A stretch of DNA of 64,000 bases, taken from the NCBI RefSeq assembly GCF_001697145.1, contig NZ_CP012719.1, positions 1,832,501 to 1,896,500 of the forward strand, read 5' to 3'. Source of the stretch: Streptococcus anginosus. GTDB lineage: Bacteria > Bacillota > Bacilli > Lactobacillales > Streptococcaceae. The position numbers were made by a program, and so were the translations under genes. How positions within the stretch are numbered: the first letter of the stretch is position 1; every line of letters begins with the position of its first letter. Below, in pieces: positions 52,076 through 60,278 of this stretch. The notes below the pieces were generated by a model. That model did not search any database and was not told the DNA's origin. It saw nothing but the letters and a program-made list of their open reading frames with translations.

Positions 52076-52195
52076 TTAGCACTCTTGCCCCACATAGGAA
52101 TTAAACCAACCACTCATTCGTATACCATAAAATAACGATTCACACAGCCTTTCAATCTCTTCATTGTTTGTAATACGAAAAGCTAGTGTACGCAT
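52076..52195 (-). CDS. Possible 39-residue ORF
   Basis: ATG 52195 with GGAAG about 9 bases upstream, stop TAA at 52076. The product starts MRTLAFRITNNEEIERLCES and contains one Trp and two Cys. It follows the DUF1292 stop by 3 bases and precedes the terminator, so it would be the last gene of that transcript. No known relative; it may be chance. Confidence 0.35.
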   Translation of the reverse strand: MRTLAFRITNNEEIERLCESLFYGIRMSGWFNSYVGQEC

Positions 52196-52198
52196 TTT

Positions 52199-52510
52199 TT
52201 ATTCTTCCATAAAGCTATTGAAAACTTCTTCAATCATGTCCCATTCAGCATCTGAATCTTCTGGGATTGGTTGCAGATCGCCTTCTGTTCCGTCCTCATT
52301 TTCAGTAAACGAGTAGGCTTGAATTTCTACCTCACCATTTTCATCTTCTTCTGCGCTAGCTGGAATCAATAGAACGTAGTTTTTCCCAAATTCTTCTTTT
52401 CCATCAATGGTCAAGAGAATTTCAAACAAAGTTTCGTTTCCTTGCTCATCCACTAAAGTAATTAGTTCACGTTCTTCGTGTTCATGGTCATGGTTATGAT
52501 CGTGTGCCAT
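52199..52510 (-). CDS. DUF1292 family protein (YrzB-like)
   Basis: Small acidic cytosolic protein of 103 residues. A His/Asp/Glu-rich start ([13 protein letters not shown]) is followed by [20 protein letters not shown] and [20 protein letters not shown], the DUF1292 pattern. It always travels with ruvX and ireB in Firmicutes, as here, but its role is unknown. Separated from ruvX by 17 bases. Confidence 0.88.
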   Translation of the reverse strand: MAHDHNHDHEHEERELITLVDEQGNETLFEILLTIDGKEEFGKNYVLLIPASAEEDENGEVEIQAYSFTENEDGTEGDLQPIPEDSDAEWDMIEEVFNSFMEE

Positions 52511-52527
52511 GTTTTCTCCTTTATTTA

Positions 52528-52947
52528 TTAAAAATTTCGATCTAAATAATTTTGTAAAATGAGCTGCGCTGCGAGCTTATCAATCACTTTTTTCCGCTTC
52601 TTTCTGCTCACATCTGCCTGCTCAATCAACATTCTCTCCGCAGCTACTGTTGTTAGGCGCTCATCTTGGTATTCAACTGGCAAATGAAATAGCTGCTCAA
52701 TCTTAGTCCCATAAGCCTGACTTGCTTCGACACGCGGACCACTTGTATTGTTCATATTTTTTGGGAGTCCTACAACGAACTTGTCAACCTTATATTCTTG
52801 GACAAGCCCATTCAAACGATCAAAACCAAATTCCCCTTTTTCTTCATCAATAGGAATAATTTCAAGTCCTTGAGCTGTAAAACCAAGTGGATCACTAACC
52901 GCGACACCAACCGTTTTTGAACCAACATCTAACCCCATAATTCTCAT
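52528..52947 (-). CDS. ruvX: Putative Holliday junction resolvase / 16S rRNA processing nuclease
   Basis: RNase H-fold nuclease (YqgF family) of 139 residues. It has the first catalytic Asp in [31 protein letters not shown] in the middle and [12 protein letters not shown] near the end, where further acidic residues sit. Proposed roles are Holliday-junction resolution and 16S rRNA maturation. Its ATG overlaps the ireB stop (TAATG), so the genes are translationally coupled. Confidence 0.92.
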   Translation of the reverse strand: MRIMGLDVGSKTVGVAVSDPLGFTAQGLEIIPIDEEKGEFGFDRLNGLVQEYKVDKFVVGLPKNMNNTSGPRVEASQAYGTKIEQLFHLPVEYQDERLTTVAAERMLIEQADVSRKKRKKVIDKLAAQLILQNYLDRNF

Positions 52948-53213
52948 TAGAGATCAATGCCTTGCCCTTTCAAATAATAACGAACTAATTCTTCTACAAT
53001 CTCATCACGTTCATATTTACGAATTTGATTTCGTGCATTATTATAGCGAGGTACATACGCAGGATCACCACTAAGCACGTATCCTACGATTTGGTTGATT
53101 GGGTTATAGCCCTTTTCATTCAGCGACACATAGACATCTTTCAATGTTTCACTAATCTCTTTTTTGTTTGAATCATCAAGATTAAAACGTACTGTCTCAT
53201 CTGTAAATCCCAC
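52947..53213 (-). CDS. ireB: IreB family regulatory phosphoprotein
   Basis: Small cytosolic regulator of 88 residues, a substrate of the Ser/Thr kinase IreK in enterococci (phosphorylated on N-terminal threonines). The sequence starts [20 protein letters not shown], placing Thr4 and Thr7 in the expected positions. I chose GTG 53213, which matches the family start and has AAGG 7 bases upstream; the longer frame to 53327 crosses the promoter. It is the first gene of the ireB-ruvX-DUF1292 operon. Confidence 0.9.
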   Translation of the reverse strand: MGFTDETVRFNLDDSNKKEISETLKDVYVSLNEKGYNPINQIVGYVLSGDPAYVPRYNNARNQIRKYERDEIVEELVRYYLKGQGIDL

Positions 53214-53243
53214 AATTACACCTTCTTTCACTAGAATACCTAT

Positions 53244-53272
53244 ATTATAGCACATTTCAAGGCTTTTCACAA
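53244..53272 (-). promoter_or_regulatory. Promoter of the ireB-ruvX operon
   Basis: On the minus strand TTGTGA (53272-53267), 17 bases, TATAAT (53249-53244), with an extended TGC. Confidence 0.75.
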
Positions 53273-53285
53273 ATGAAAGGGGTTG

Positions 53286-53314
53286 AAAAAAGCTGAATAA
53301 ATTCAGCTTTTTTT
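53286..53314. terminator. Bidirectional terminator
   Basis: AAAAAAGCTGAAT and ATTCAGCTTTTTT form a 13-bp stem with T-runs on both strands. It ends the upstream lipoprotein transcript before the ireB promoter. Confidence 0.85.
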
Positions 53315-53335
53315 GTTTCATATACACCTATAAAA

Positions 53336-53893
53336 TCATGGATTTGCAACTTCTTTAGCACCAGCTGCTTTGACAGATTCAATATATTGTTTGGGTGTTA
53401 AATTTTTGATAGTTGAAAACATAGAGCCATATGTATCCAGTTTTGATGCTTCATCAAGGTTGATTTTGCTCATATCAATATTGATTGCAACTTTAATAAT
53501 ATAGTCTTTTGTAATGTCTGTTTTAATATCAACACCGCCCAAAGACTTAAATTTATCCAATCCTGCAGCCTTTTCAAAAGCAGAAATCAAGTACGGCTTA
53601 GTGCTTTCTAAATCTTGACCCGCTAATGCACTCTTCATATTTTCAGGAAGTATTTGTTCAAGATTTATCACAAACTTCTTAAAGGTTTTTCCTTCATAAG
53701 AAATAGTTTGCGTAAGTGTTTGTTCAATCCCTTGGACAGTCTGTTTTTGTTGAAAAGACTTGGTCACAACAGAATCCTTTTTCACAACACTCGAACCAGT
53801 CTTACTATCCCCCGACTGATTCTGACCGGATTTTTGACCACAAGCTGTGAGTAGCAACAAACTTGCTCCTAACAAAACAACCGATTTTCTCAT
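53336..53893 (-). CDS. Lipoprotein, DUF1307/YehR-like
   Basis: Membrane-anchored lipoprotein of 185 residues: lipobox LTAC (MRKSVVLLGASLLLLTACG), Ser/Gly/Lys-rich linker, then a domain with GIEQTLTQTISYEGKTFKKF and LTPKQYIESVKAAGA. ATG 53893 has a perfect AAGGAGG; a longer frame to 53941 does not. It is paralogous to the next upstream gene. Function unknown. Confidence 0.82.
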   Translation of the reverse strand: MRKSVVLLGASLLLLTACGQKSGQNQSGDSKTGSSVVKKDSVVTKSFQQKQTVQGIEQTLTQTISYEGKTFKKFVINLEQILPENMKSALAGQDLESTKPYLISAFEKAAGLDKFKSLGGVDIKTDITKDYIIKVAINIDMSKINLDEASKLDTYGSMFSTIKNLTPKQYIESVKAAGAKEVANP

Positions 53894-53997
53894 AAAAATA
53901 TCCTCCTTGTATTTTAGAGCTTTATAAGAATAGTATACCATCTTTTGTAAGCGTTGTCAAAAAGAGCCGTCTAAAAAATCAATTCGTGTTTAACAAG

Positions 53998-54567
53998 TTA
54001 TTGATTGACTTCCGTTGCACCACTGGCAATCTGATCTTCAACATATTCTTTTGGTTTCATTTTTAAAAATTCTTTTAATTTCATATTCTTTAAATACTCA
54101 GTATTTGCGGCTTTATTAACATCCAAAACTTGAAAATCAAAAGTATGAATTCGCTTCAATTCTTGCTCATTTATAATTTCCAAAGAGGTCGAAAAACCTT
54201 CCAAACTTTTTGCTTGTGTAAATTTTTCATCTTCAGACAAAGATTTCTCCAATAATTTTTGCGCCTCAGCAACTCCAACTTCCGCAACTACTTTTTTCAT
54301 TTCTTCTTTCATCGGCATGATTTGCTCAATCGTTAAACTTAAAAATTGATCGCCTTTGTAAGTAATTGTTTGTGTTTGTTGAACCCCTTCAGCTGTTTTA
54401 GGGAATGATAAGTTTTTTGTCACAACGGTTTCTTTTTCAGCACTTGCAATAACCGGCAACATATTATCAATTGATTGCTTGCTTGTTTTTGATTTTGTTT
54501 CCTTCTTTTGACTACATCCAGCTAAGATAGTAAGAATAATGGTTAATAGAATCAAGCTTCTTTTCAT
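53998..54567 (-). CDS. Lipoprotein, DUF1307/YehR-like (paralogue)
   Basis: Lipoprotein of 189 residues with lipobox LAGC and the same layout as its downstream neighbour (GVQQTQTITYKGDQFLSLTI, MKPKEYVEDQIASGATEV). It starts behind a GGAGGAG site. About 100 bases separate the two copies, with no terminator visible between them. The duplication looks old: similarity is in pattern more than identity. Confidence 0.82.
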   Translation of the reverse strand: MKRSLILLTIILTILAGCSQKKETKSKTSKQSIDNMLPVIASAEKETVVTKNLSFPKTAEGVQQTQTITYKGDQFLSLTIEQIMPMKEEMKKVVAEVGVAEAQKLLEKSLSEDEKFTQAKSLEGFSTSLEIINEQELKRIHTFDFQVLDVNKAANTEYLKNMKLKEFLKMKPKEYVEDQIASGATEVNQ

Positions 54568-54629
54568 AATTAAACTCCTCCTCGTTTTTTATTTTACCAC
54601 ATTTCCAAACATAACAAACTGTAAAATAA

Positions 54630-54652
54630 AAAGAGCGGAAATTCCACTCTTT
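54630..54652 (-). terminator. Terminator at the end of spx
   Basis: AAAGAGTGGAA and TTCCGCTCTTT (one G-U pair) followed on the minus strand by TTTATTTT. The hairpin begins at the spx stop codon. Confidence 0.75.
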
Positions 54653-55049
54653 ACAAGGCTGCACGTAAGCGTGCTTCTGTATTTTCAACGTTACGAACTG
54701 AACGAGGCAAGAATGCACGAATATCATCTTCTTTGTAGCCCACTTGTAGGCGCTTGTCATCTACTAAAATAGGGCTTTTCAAGATGCGTGGAGTTTCCAT
54801 AATCAAGTCAATCACTTCATTCACACTTAATTCTTCAATATCTACACCTAAGCCTTTTGCATAACGATTTTTTGAAGAAACAATGCTTGCAACCCCATTT
54901 TCAGTTTTTGTTAGAATATCTAATAACTCTTCTTTTGTAATTCCTTCTTTACCAAGATTTTGTTCTTTATAAGTTAACTGGTGAGCATTGAGCCATGTTT
55001 TTGCTTTTTTACAACTAGTGCAACTTGAGACAGTATAAATTGTAATCAT
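54651..55049 (-). CDS. spx: Spx-family transcriptional regulator
   Basis: Redox-sensing regulator of 132 residues that binds RNA polymerase alpha and redirects transcription under thiol stress. It has the CxxC redox switch (Cys10 and Cys13 in VSSCTSCKKA) and an ArsC-like fold with TPRILKSPIL carrying the conserved Arg. ATG 55049 has AAAGGAG; the longer frame to 55085 does not. Located directly downstream of recA, as in other streptococci, with its own promoter. Confidence 0.92.
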   Translation of the reverse strand: MITIYTVSSCTSCKKAKTWLNAHQLTYKEQNLGKEGITKEELLDILTKTENGVASIVSSKNRYAKGLGVDIEELSVNEVIDLIMETPRILKSPILVDDKRLQVGYKEDDIRAFLPRSVRNVENTEARLRAAL

Positions 55050-55090
55050 GTAAGTACTCCTTTCGCCACACGGTACTATTATCATACTAT

Positions 55091-55099
55091 ATTATACCA
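55091..55099 (-). promoter_or_regulatory. Extended -10 promoter of spx
   Basis: On the minus strand TGGTATAAT, about 42 bases before the start. Confidence 0.65.
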
Positions 55100-55135
55100 C
55101 AAAATCCCTCCGTCTTGCGACCTATTTTTAAAAAA

Positions 55136-56281
55136 TTATTCCTCAATCTCAATCGCGTCATCCAAGTCTAGCGTTACTTCCTCCACCTTGTTTGCTGATT
55201 TAGTTGCTTCTGAATTTTTTTCATCTTCGGCATCATCCTCAATCAAACCGTAATGCACTCGAACTTTATGATCAATTTCATCAAAAATTTCTGGATGATC
55301 CGCCAAGTATTTCTTAGCATTTTCAGACCCTTGACCAATCTTTTCATCATTATAAGAATACCAAGCACCCGCTTTTTTGATAATATCAAGGTCTGTCGCA
55401 ATTTTAATCAACTCGCCTGTTTTAGAAATTCCTTCGCCATACATGATTTCTACGAAAGCTTCCTTGAATGGCGGAGCAACCTTATTCTTCACAACCTTAA
55501 TCTTAGTTTCCTTACCAACATTGGTATCTTTTTCATCACCAGTTCCCTTGATTTGGGTATTTCCGCGAACATCCAAACGAACAGACGCATAGAATTTCAA
55601 GGCACGACCACCAGGTGTTGTTTCTGGATTTCCAAACATAATACCAACTTTTTCACGCAATTGGTTGATGAAAATCGCAATTGTCTTCGTTTTGTTAATA
55701 GAAGCAGACAATTTACGCATAGCTTGACTCATCATCCGCGCTTGCAAACCAACGTGACTATCTCCAATGTCTCCATCAATCTCAGCACGTGGTACGAGGG
55801 CTGCCACGGAGTCAATAACTACCAAATCTACCGCACCAGAGTCAATCAATTTCCCAGCAATCTCAAGACCTTGCTCACCAGAGTCTGGCTGAGAAAGTAA
55901 GAGTTCATCAATATTAACTCCAAGGGCTTGTGCATAAGCCGGGTCAAGAGCGTGTTCTGCATCAATAAAAGCTGCGATACCGCCTTCTTTTTGAGCCTGC
56001 GCTACTGCATGAAGAGCTACGGTCGTCTTACCAGAAGACTCTGGTCCATAGATTTCAATAATCCGCCCCTTTGGATACCCTCCTGCACCAAGAGCGATAT
56101 CTAGCGCCAAGCTACCTGAACTCATGACTTGAACTTTTTGTTCAGCGCGCTCACCTAGGCGCATAATCGCTCCTTTACCAAAATCTTTTTCAATATTTTT
56201 AAGTGCAGTATCTAGCGCTTTTTGACGTTCCTCGCCAAATTTCTTTGAAATTTCTTCTAATTTTTTTTGTTTTTTTGCCAT
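55136..56281 (-). CDS. recA: Recombinase RecA
   Basis: DNA strand-exchange ATPase of 381 residues: Walker [10 protein letters not shown] (about 70-78), Walker [18 protein letters not shown]-binding loop 2 region ([20 protein letters not shown] given by position about 205-225), and an acidic C-terminal tail. ATG 56281 has AGGAG. It follows cinA by 47 bases without a terminator and should be transcribed from the competence-inducible cinA promoter as well as from its own signals. Confidence 0.97.
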   Translation of the reverse strand: MAKKQKKLEEISKKFGEERQKALDTALKNIEKDFGKGAIMRLGERAEQKVQVMSSGSLALDIALGAGGYPKGRIIEIYGPESSGKTTVALHAVAQAQKEGGIAAFIDAEHALDPAYAQALGVNIDELLLSQPDSGEQGLEIAGKLIDSGAVDLVVIDSVAALVPRAEIDGDIGDSHVGLQARMMSQAMRKLSASINKTKTIAIFINQLREKVGIMFGNPETTPGGRALKFYASVRLDVRGNTQIKGTGDEKDTNVGKETKIKVVKNKVAPPFKEAFVEIMYGEGISKTGELIKIATDLDIIKKAGAWYSYNDEKIGQGSENAKKYLADHPEIFDEIDHKVRVHYGLIEDDAEDEKNSEATKSANKVEEVTLDLDDAIEIEE

Positions 56282-56328
56282 TTATTTCTCCTGTATAGTG
56301 ATAAATTATTTTTTTGCCTAGTTAATCA

Positions 56329-57597
56329 TTATAGCATATTTTCGTTTTTTGATAAAGTTTTTCGCAGCAGATTGAAAGCATGCAGAACGGCTATTTTACG
56401 TACATCTGTCCGACTGCGACCCGCAATATTAACCTTAATAGACTGAACATCCTCTGTGGTTGCTAAGCCGATATAAACTGTCCCTGCTGGATGTCCTTCT
56501 AAGCTATCTGGACCTGCCACACCTGTCAAGCTCACCGCATAGTCACTAGCGGTCAATTTTCTTGCCTGCTCAGCCATTTTCTCTGCTGTAAAAGCTGAAA
56601 CCACCCCATGCTTTTCCAAGTCTGCCAAGGGAATGCCCAGCATTCGGCTCTTTTCCTCCATACTGTAGGTAACAAAGCCACCACTAAAAACATTGGAGGC
56701 ACCAGCAAAGTTTGCTAAAGTTGCTTGAAAAAGTCCTGCAGTCAAACTTTCAGCTGCTGTGACGGTCTTTCCTGCTCTTCTCAGCAGTTCAAAAGCTGTT
56801 TGTCCCAGAGAATTATCATCTCCATAAGCGTAGAAAAGATCAGCTAAATGTTGTTTCTCAAAAGTTTGTACTGCTAAAATTTTCTTTTCTAAACGAGTAA
56901 ACTTAACATCCGCTTCCTTTTGACTAGTAGCCTTGGTGGACAATCGCAAAGTTACTTCTCCCGTCTTAGCATAAGGAGCAATGGTCGGATCCGTTTGAGT
57001 ATCAATTAAATCCCCTAAAAGGGTTACTAATTGACTTTCACCAATACCAAAGAAACGCAAAACTCTTGAATACAATTTTTGACCAGTTGCTAAGAGCGGA
57101 ACCAGCTCATTATTTACCATAGGTTTTAATTCACTAGGCGGTCCAGGCAGAACGACATAAGTCACCCCACTGACTTCAATCACGCCCCCCACTGCAAGTC
57201 CGGTTTCGTTTTGGAGAGAGGTCGAGCCTTCCACTATCTGAGCTTGTCGCTCATTATTGGGTGTTCGCACATAGTCCGGTCGACTTGCGAAGAAGCGATC
57301 CAATTTCTCCGTAGCCATTCGGTCAAATACCAACCTACGATTTAAGAATTTTGACAAAGTCTGCTTAGTCAAGTCATCTTCTGTTGGACCTAATCCTCCA
57401 GTTAAGATGATCAAATTACTACGATTTCGAGCGATTTCTAAAATGGATAACAGACGAGCTTCATTATCTCCGACCGCTGTTTGGAAATACACATCTACTC
57501 CCAGACTCGCTAATTTTTCAGATAAAAATTGGGCGTTTGTATTGACAATTTGACCTGTCAGAATTTCAGTACCCACAGCAATAATTTCTGCTTTCAT
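56329..57597 (-). CDS. cinA: Competence/damage-inducible protein CinA
   Basis: Protein of about 422 residues with an N-terminal molybdopterin-binding-like (COG1058) domain ([20 protein letters not shown]) and a C-terminal nicotinamide-nucleotide amidase-type domain ([31 protein letters not shown]). In pneumococcus it brings RecA to the membrane in competent cells. I chose ATG 57597 with AGGAGG; an in-frame extension to 57669 crosses the cin-box. First gene of the cinA-recA operon. Confidence 0.94.
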   Translation of the reverse strand: MKAEIIAVGTEILTGQIVNTNAQFLSEKLASLGVDVYFQTAVGDNEARLLSILEIARNRSNLIILTGGLGPTEDDLTKQTLSKFLNRRLVFDRMATEKLDRFFASRPDYVRTPNNERQAQIVEGSTSLQNETGLAVGGVIEVSGVTYVVLPGPPSELKPMVNNELVPLLATGQKLYSRVLRFFGIGESQLVTLLGDLIDTQTDPTIAPYAKTGEVTLRLSTKATSQKEADVKFTRLEKKILAVQTFEKQHLADLFYAYGDDNSLGQTAFELLRRAGKTVTAAESLTAGLFQATLANFAGASNVFSGGFVTYSMEEKSRMLGIPLADLEKHGVVSAFTAEKMAEQARKLTASDYAVSLTGVAGPDSLEGHPAGTVYIGLATTEDVQSIKVNIAGRSRTDVRKIAVLHAFNLLRKTLSKNENML

Positions 57598-57614
57598 AAA
57601 ACCTCCTACCTTAC

Positions 57615-57622
57615 TATTCGCA
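57615..57622 (-). promoter_or_regulatory. Cin-box upstream of cinA
   Basis: On the minus strand TGCGAATA, the ComX (SigX) consensus TNCGAATA, 18 bases before ATG 57597. This matches late-competence control of cinA-recA. Confidence 0.85.
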
Positions 57623-57680
57623 ATTGATTTTATTTTATCACAAAAAATCTTAAAAAAGTTGATTTTCATTTCAGGAAATA

Positions 57681-57705
57681 AAAAGAGCTGTCAAGTTCCT
57701 TGACA
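57681..57705 (-). terminator. Terminator upstream of cinA
   Basis: TGTCAAG and CTTGACA (7-bp stem, 3-base loop) followed on the minus strand by GCTCTTTTTATTT. It would stop read-through into cinA from upstream. Confidence 0.65.
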
Positions 57706-57866
57706 AACTTGTCAACATGCTGTGGAAAACTTTTAAGAATGACTGGTGTTATGCAGAATAACTGGATTGTTAGGGAAATGCTATTGGTAAATGGTTTCAT
57801 TATTTTTATAATAAAGATGAAAAAGGAAATCATCTAAATATTTTTATTTGAAGAAAGGAGAGCATC

Positions 57867-58277
57867 ATGAAAATTTCACAAGTTCTCAAAGATATTCGTC
57901 AACAAAATCAACTCACTCAGGAGACTTTGGCAGAAAGACTCAAGGTTTCCCGCTCCACCATTGCCCGCTGGGAAAGCGAAAAAGGTATCCCTGATATTGG
58001 AAATCTCATCGCTATCAGTCGGGAGTTCGATATCAGTCTGGACACACTCATCAAGGAGGATGAGCGCTTGGAGAAAAAGGTTATCGAAGACAGTAAGGCC
58101 AAGAAATGGCATTATTTAGTCATTTTCTATCTCTTCTCCGTTTTGGTTGAGATTGCTATTTTTACCTATTTGCATCATATCTTTATGGCTGGCTTCCTCA
58201 TATCTACCCTCTTTATGCTTTTCTATGAATTACGCATCTTTATCAAGGAAAAGATTTGGATGCAGAAAGGAGAGTAA
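57867..58277 (+). CDS. XRE-family HTH regulator with C-terminal membrane helices
   Basis: Protein of 136 residues: an N-terminal Cro/C1-type HTH (KISQVLKDIRQQNQLTQETL, VSRSTIARWES) up to about residue 65, a charged linker and two hydrophobic helices (about 83-125). Membrane-tethered XRE regulators of this build often control a nearby membrane protein; the convergent CPBP gene is a candidate. ATG 57867 has GAAAGGAG. It stands alone on the plus strand inside an otherwise minus-strand DNA-repair block, so the XRE/CPBP pair may be an insertion. Confidence 0.85.
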   Translation: MKISQVLKDIRQQNQLTQETLAERLKVSRSTIARWESEKGIPDIGNLIAISREFDISLDTLIKEDERLEKKVIEDSKAKKWHYLVIFYLFSVLVEIAIFTYLHHIFMAGFLISTLFMLFYELRIFIKEKIWMQKGE

Positions 58278-58297
58278 GGATATAAAGAGAATAACAA

Positions 58298-58328
58298 AAA
58301 ACCTAGAGGTCTGGAACTTCTAGGTTTT
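58298..58328. terminator. Terminator between the XRE gene and the CPBP gene
   Basis: AAAACCTAGA and TCTAGGTTTT form a 10-bp stem with an 11-base loop, with A- and T-runs for both directions. Confidence 0.75.
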
Positions 58329-58986
58329 CATTTGTTTATAGACAATAAAGTAATGATGAAAGCAATAATATTGTTACAACAATGGAGGGCAATTGGATAC
58401 CAGATATTTTTGTCCTTTCTCAGATATAGGAGCGAGAGAAGAAGACCTCCGGCAACATAGGAAATGGCTGTCACCCACTCTGACAGGGCCCAGCTGTGCA
58501 TATGAAGGGTGGCAAATAGAAAGGTGGTTAACACAATACCTAACCAGTTAGAGAATTTTGCCAAGAAGCTGCCTAGGAAAAAGCGACGGAAGAAAAACTC
58601 TTCAACAATCGGCCCAATCAAGCAGCCGATCAAAAGGATTAGAAAGGGATTTTTCAACAAGGCACCTTGAATATTGGCGTCATTCTGTCCCTGCAGTGGA
58701 AGCCCAAACTGTGTTTAATCAGAACTGAAAGCAGGTTGCAGGCAATGGACAGGAGAAAAACGAAAACCATATACAGGGAAATCGTTTTTAGAAATTCCTT
58801 CTTTTTAGTCAGAATCAGGGCTAGCTGCTCCTTTAATTCTTCCCAATAAGATAAGATTCCCAAGATAAATAAAAGGAAATAAACGGGGTAAATCAACCAA
58901 TTTATCCCAAGCAGTTGCAAGCCTCTACCTAGAAAGAAGATCGTATAGAGGCTTATAAAAATGAGGAGAAATTTTCTTGTTTTCAT
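58328..58986 (-). pseudogene. CPBP-family intramembrane protease, frameshifted
   Basis: Two overlapping frames together give one CPBP protein. The first part starts at ATG 58986 (MKTRKFLLIFISLYT, GGAAG upstream) with three membrane helices and runs to IKHSLG. There one base seems to be missing in the G-run near 58708, sending the frame to a stop at 58654. The second frame continues with LQGQNDANIQGALLKNPFLI and the catalytic EEFFFRR and HMHSW motifs to 58328. The gene overlaps no neighbour and lies 4 bases behind tag. A sequencing error or a real inactivation are both possible. Confidence 0.75.
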
Positions 58987-58990
58987 TGTT

Positions 58991-59545
58991 CTACTTCCAA
59001 TCACAATCATTTTCATGGTCATTGACAAGTCCAGCTGCTTCTAGGAATGAATAGACACAAACAGGACCGACAAATTTGAAGCCTTGTTTTTTCAGCGCCT
59101 TAGACATGCTTTCTGACAGCTCTGTCTTGGCTGGCGCTTCCTTGTAGTTCGTAATTTCATTGTCAATCGTTTTGAAACCGACAAAGGACCAGATATAGTC
59201 ATTAAAAGAGCCAAACTGCTTTTGAACAGCCAAAAAAGCTTGGGCATTAGCCCTAGTCGCATAAATTTTCATCTTGTTACGGATGATGTCAGGATTGTCC
59301 AACAAACCATCCAGATCTGCATCCGTCATCTGAGCAATTTTCTGAGCATCATAGAAATGAAAAGCTTCCCGAAAAGCCTGGCGTTTATTCAGAATGGTCT
59401 CCCAAGAAAGTCCAGCCTGATAGGTCTCCATGCAAAGCAATTCAAATAACTTCTGATCATCATGGAGGGGCTTGCCCCACTCCTCATCATGATAGGCTAC
59501 ATACAAGGGGTTGTTCATTTTTACCCAGCCGCAGCGTTTGGTCAT
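58991..59545 (-). CDS. tag: DNA-3-methyladenine glycosylase I
   Basis: Base-excision repair enzyme of 184 residues that removes 3-methyladenine. It has the zinc-binding start (KRCGWV) and YHDEEWGKPLHDD, the catalytic-pocket Trp region (YQAGLSWETILNKRQAFREA) and the C-terminal His/Cys of the zinc site (VNDHENDC). Normal length. It lies 9 bases behind ruvA in a repair operon. Confidence 0.95.
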   Translation of the reverse strand: MTKRCGWVKMNNPLYVAYHDEEWGKPLHDDQKLFELLCMETYQAGLSWETILNKRQAFREAFHFYDAQKIAQMTDADLDGLLDNPDIIRNKMKIYATRANAQAFLAVQKQFGSFNDYIWSFVGFKTIDNEITNYKEAPAKTELSESMSKALKKQGFKFVGPVCVYSFLEAAGLVNDHENDCDWK

Positions 59546-59554
59546 AGCTTCCTC

Positions 59555-60145
59555 CTATTTCACCAACATCTTGAGAGCTGACTTGATATAGTTTTCAGCA
59601 GTGTCTGTTGTGCCTTCAAAGAATTTCTTGATTTTCTTAAGCTCAGCAGCCTTGTAGCCCAAAGCCAACATGGCTTCCATGGCTTCTTCCAATTCTTGAT
59701 TGTCACTAGTAGCTGCAACAGCAACTTGCTTAGGAGCAACACCTGTTGCCACAACCTTTCCTTCTAAGTCCAGCACCATCTGCTGGGCTGTCTTTTTGCC
59801 TATCTTGGGAAACTTGGTCAGATAGGTGATGTTTTTCTGCTCAATGGCTTGCACTAATCCAGCATTATCATCAGCTGCGATTATCGCAAGAGCAGAAACG
59901 GGGCCAATACCAGAAACCGAAATCAAATTGAGAAAAAGCTGCTTTTCATCCTCTGTGCGAAAACCGTAGAGGAGCTGAGCATCCTCTCTGACCACCTGAT
60001 GAACAAAAACTTGAAGCTCCTGATTGACCTGACCTGAATAGGCATAGGGATTTGCCACATGCAGGATATAGCCAATTTGCCCCACCTCCACTACAATATA
60101 TTTGGCTGTGATTTTACTTAAAATTCCTTTAAAATATTCGTACAT
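59555..60145 (-). CDS. ruvA: Holliday junction branch migration protein RuvA
   Basis: DNA-binding protein of 196 residues that holds the Holliday junction for RuvB. The OB-fold start ([20 protein letters not shown]), two helix-hairpin-helix motifs ([31 protein letters not shown]) and a C-terminal RuvB-binding domain ([19 protein letters not shown]) are present. ATG 60145 has AAAGGAG. Intact. Confidence 0.95.
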   Translation of the reverse strand: MYEYFKGILSKITAKYIVVEVGQIGYILHVANPYAYSGQVNQELQVFVHQVVREDAQLLYGFRTEDEKQLFLNLISVSGIGPVSALAIIAADDNAGLVQAIEQKNITYLTKFPKIGKKTAQQMVLDLEGKVVATGVAPKQVAVAATSDNQELEEAMEAMLALGYKAAELKKIKKFFEGTTDTAENYIKSALKMLVK

Positions 60146-60240
60146 GACTTCTCCTTTTCAACCCTTTTAGTATATCATATTTTCAACTAGAAAAAATTGA
60201 AGCTGTTGGAAAAACCTCACATTGGATAGAAAAAAGCTAA

Positions 60241-60270
60241 AAAACAGAGAATATGGTAACTCTCTGTTTT
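60241..60270 (-). terminator. Terminator after mutL
   Basis: AAAACAGAGA and TCTCTGTTTT (10-bp stem, 10-base loop), followed on the minus strand by TTAGCTTTTTT. It separates mutL from ruvA. Confidence 0.8.
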
Positions 60271-60278
60271 CAGGATAT

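Noticed and set aside
52106-52115. Third cin-box (CATTCGTA) after DUF1292
   Set aside because: Reads TACGAATG, not TACGAATA, and has no gene start in the right place.
53213-53327. N-terminal extension of IreB
   Set aside because: The extension covers the promoter and a terminator; the family start is the GTG at 53213.
55253-55900. 215-codon plus-strand frame opposite recA
   Set aside because: Antisense shadow of a strongly conserved gene.
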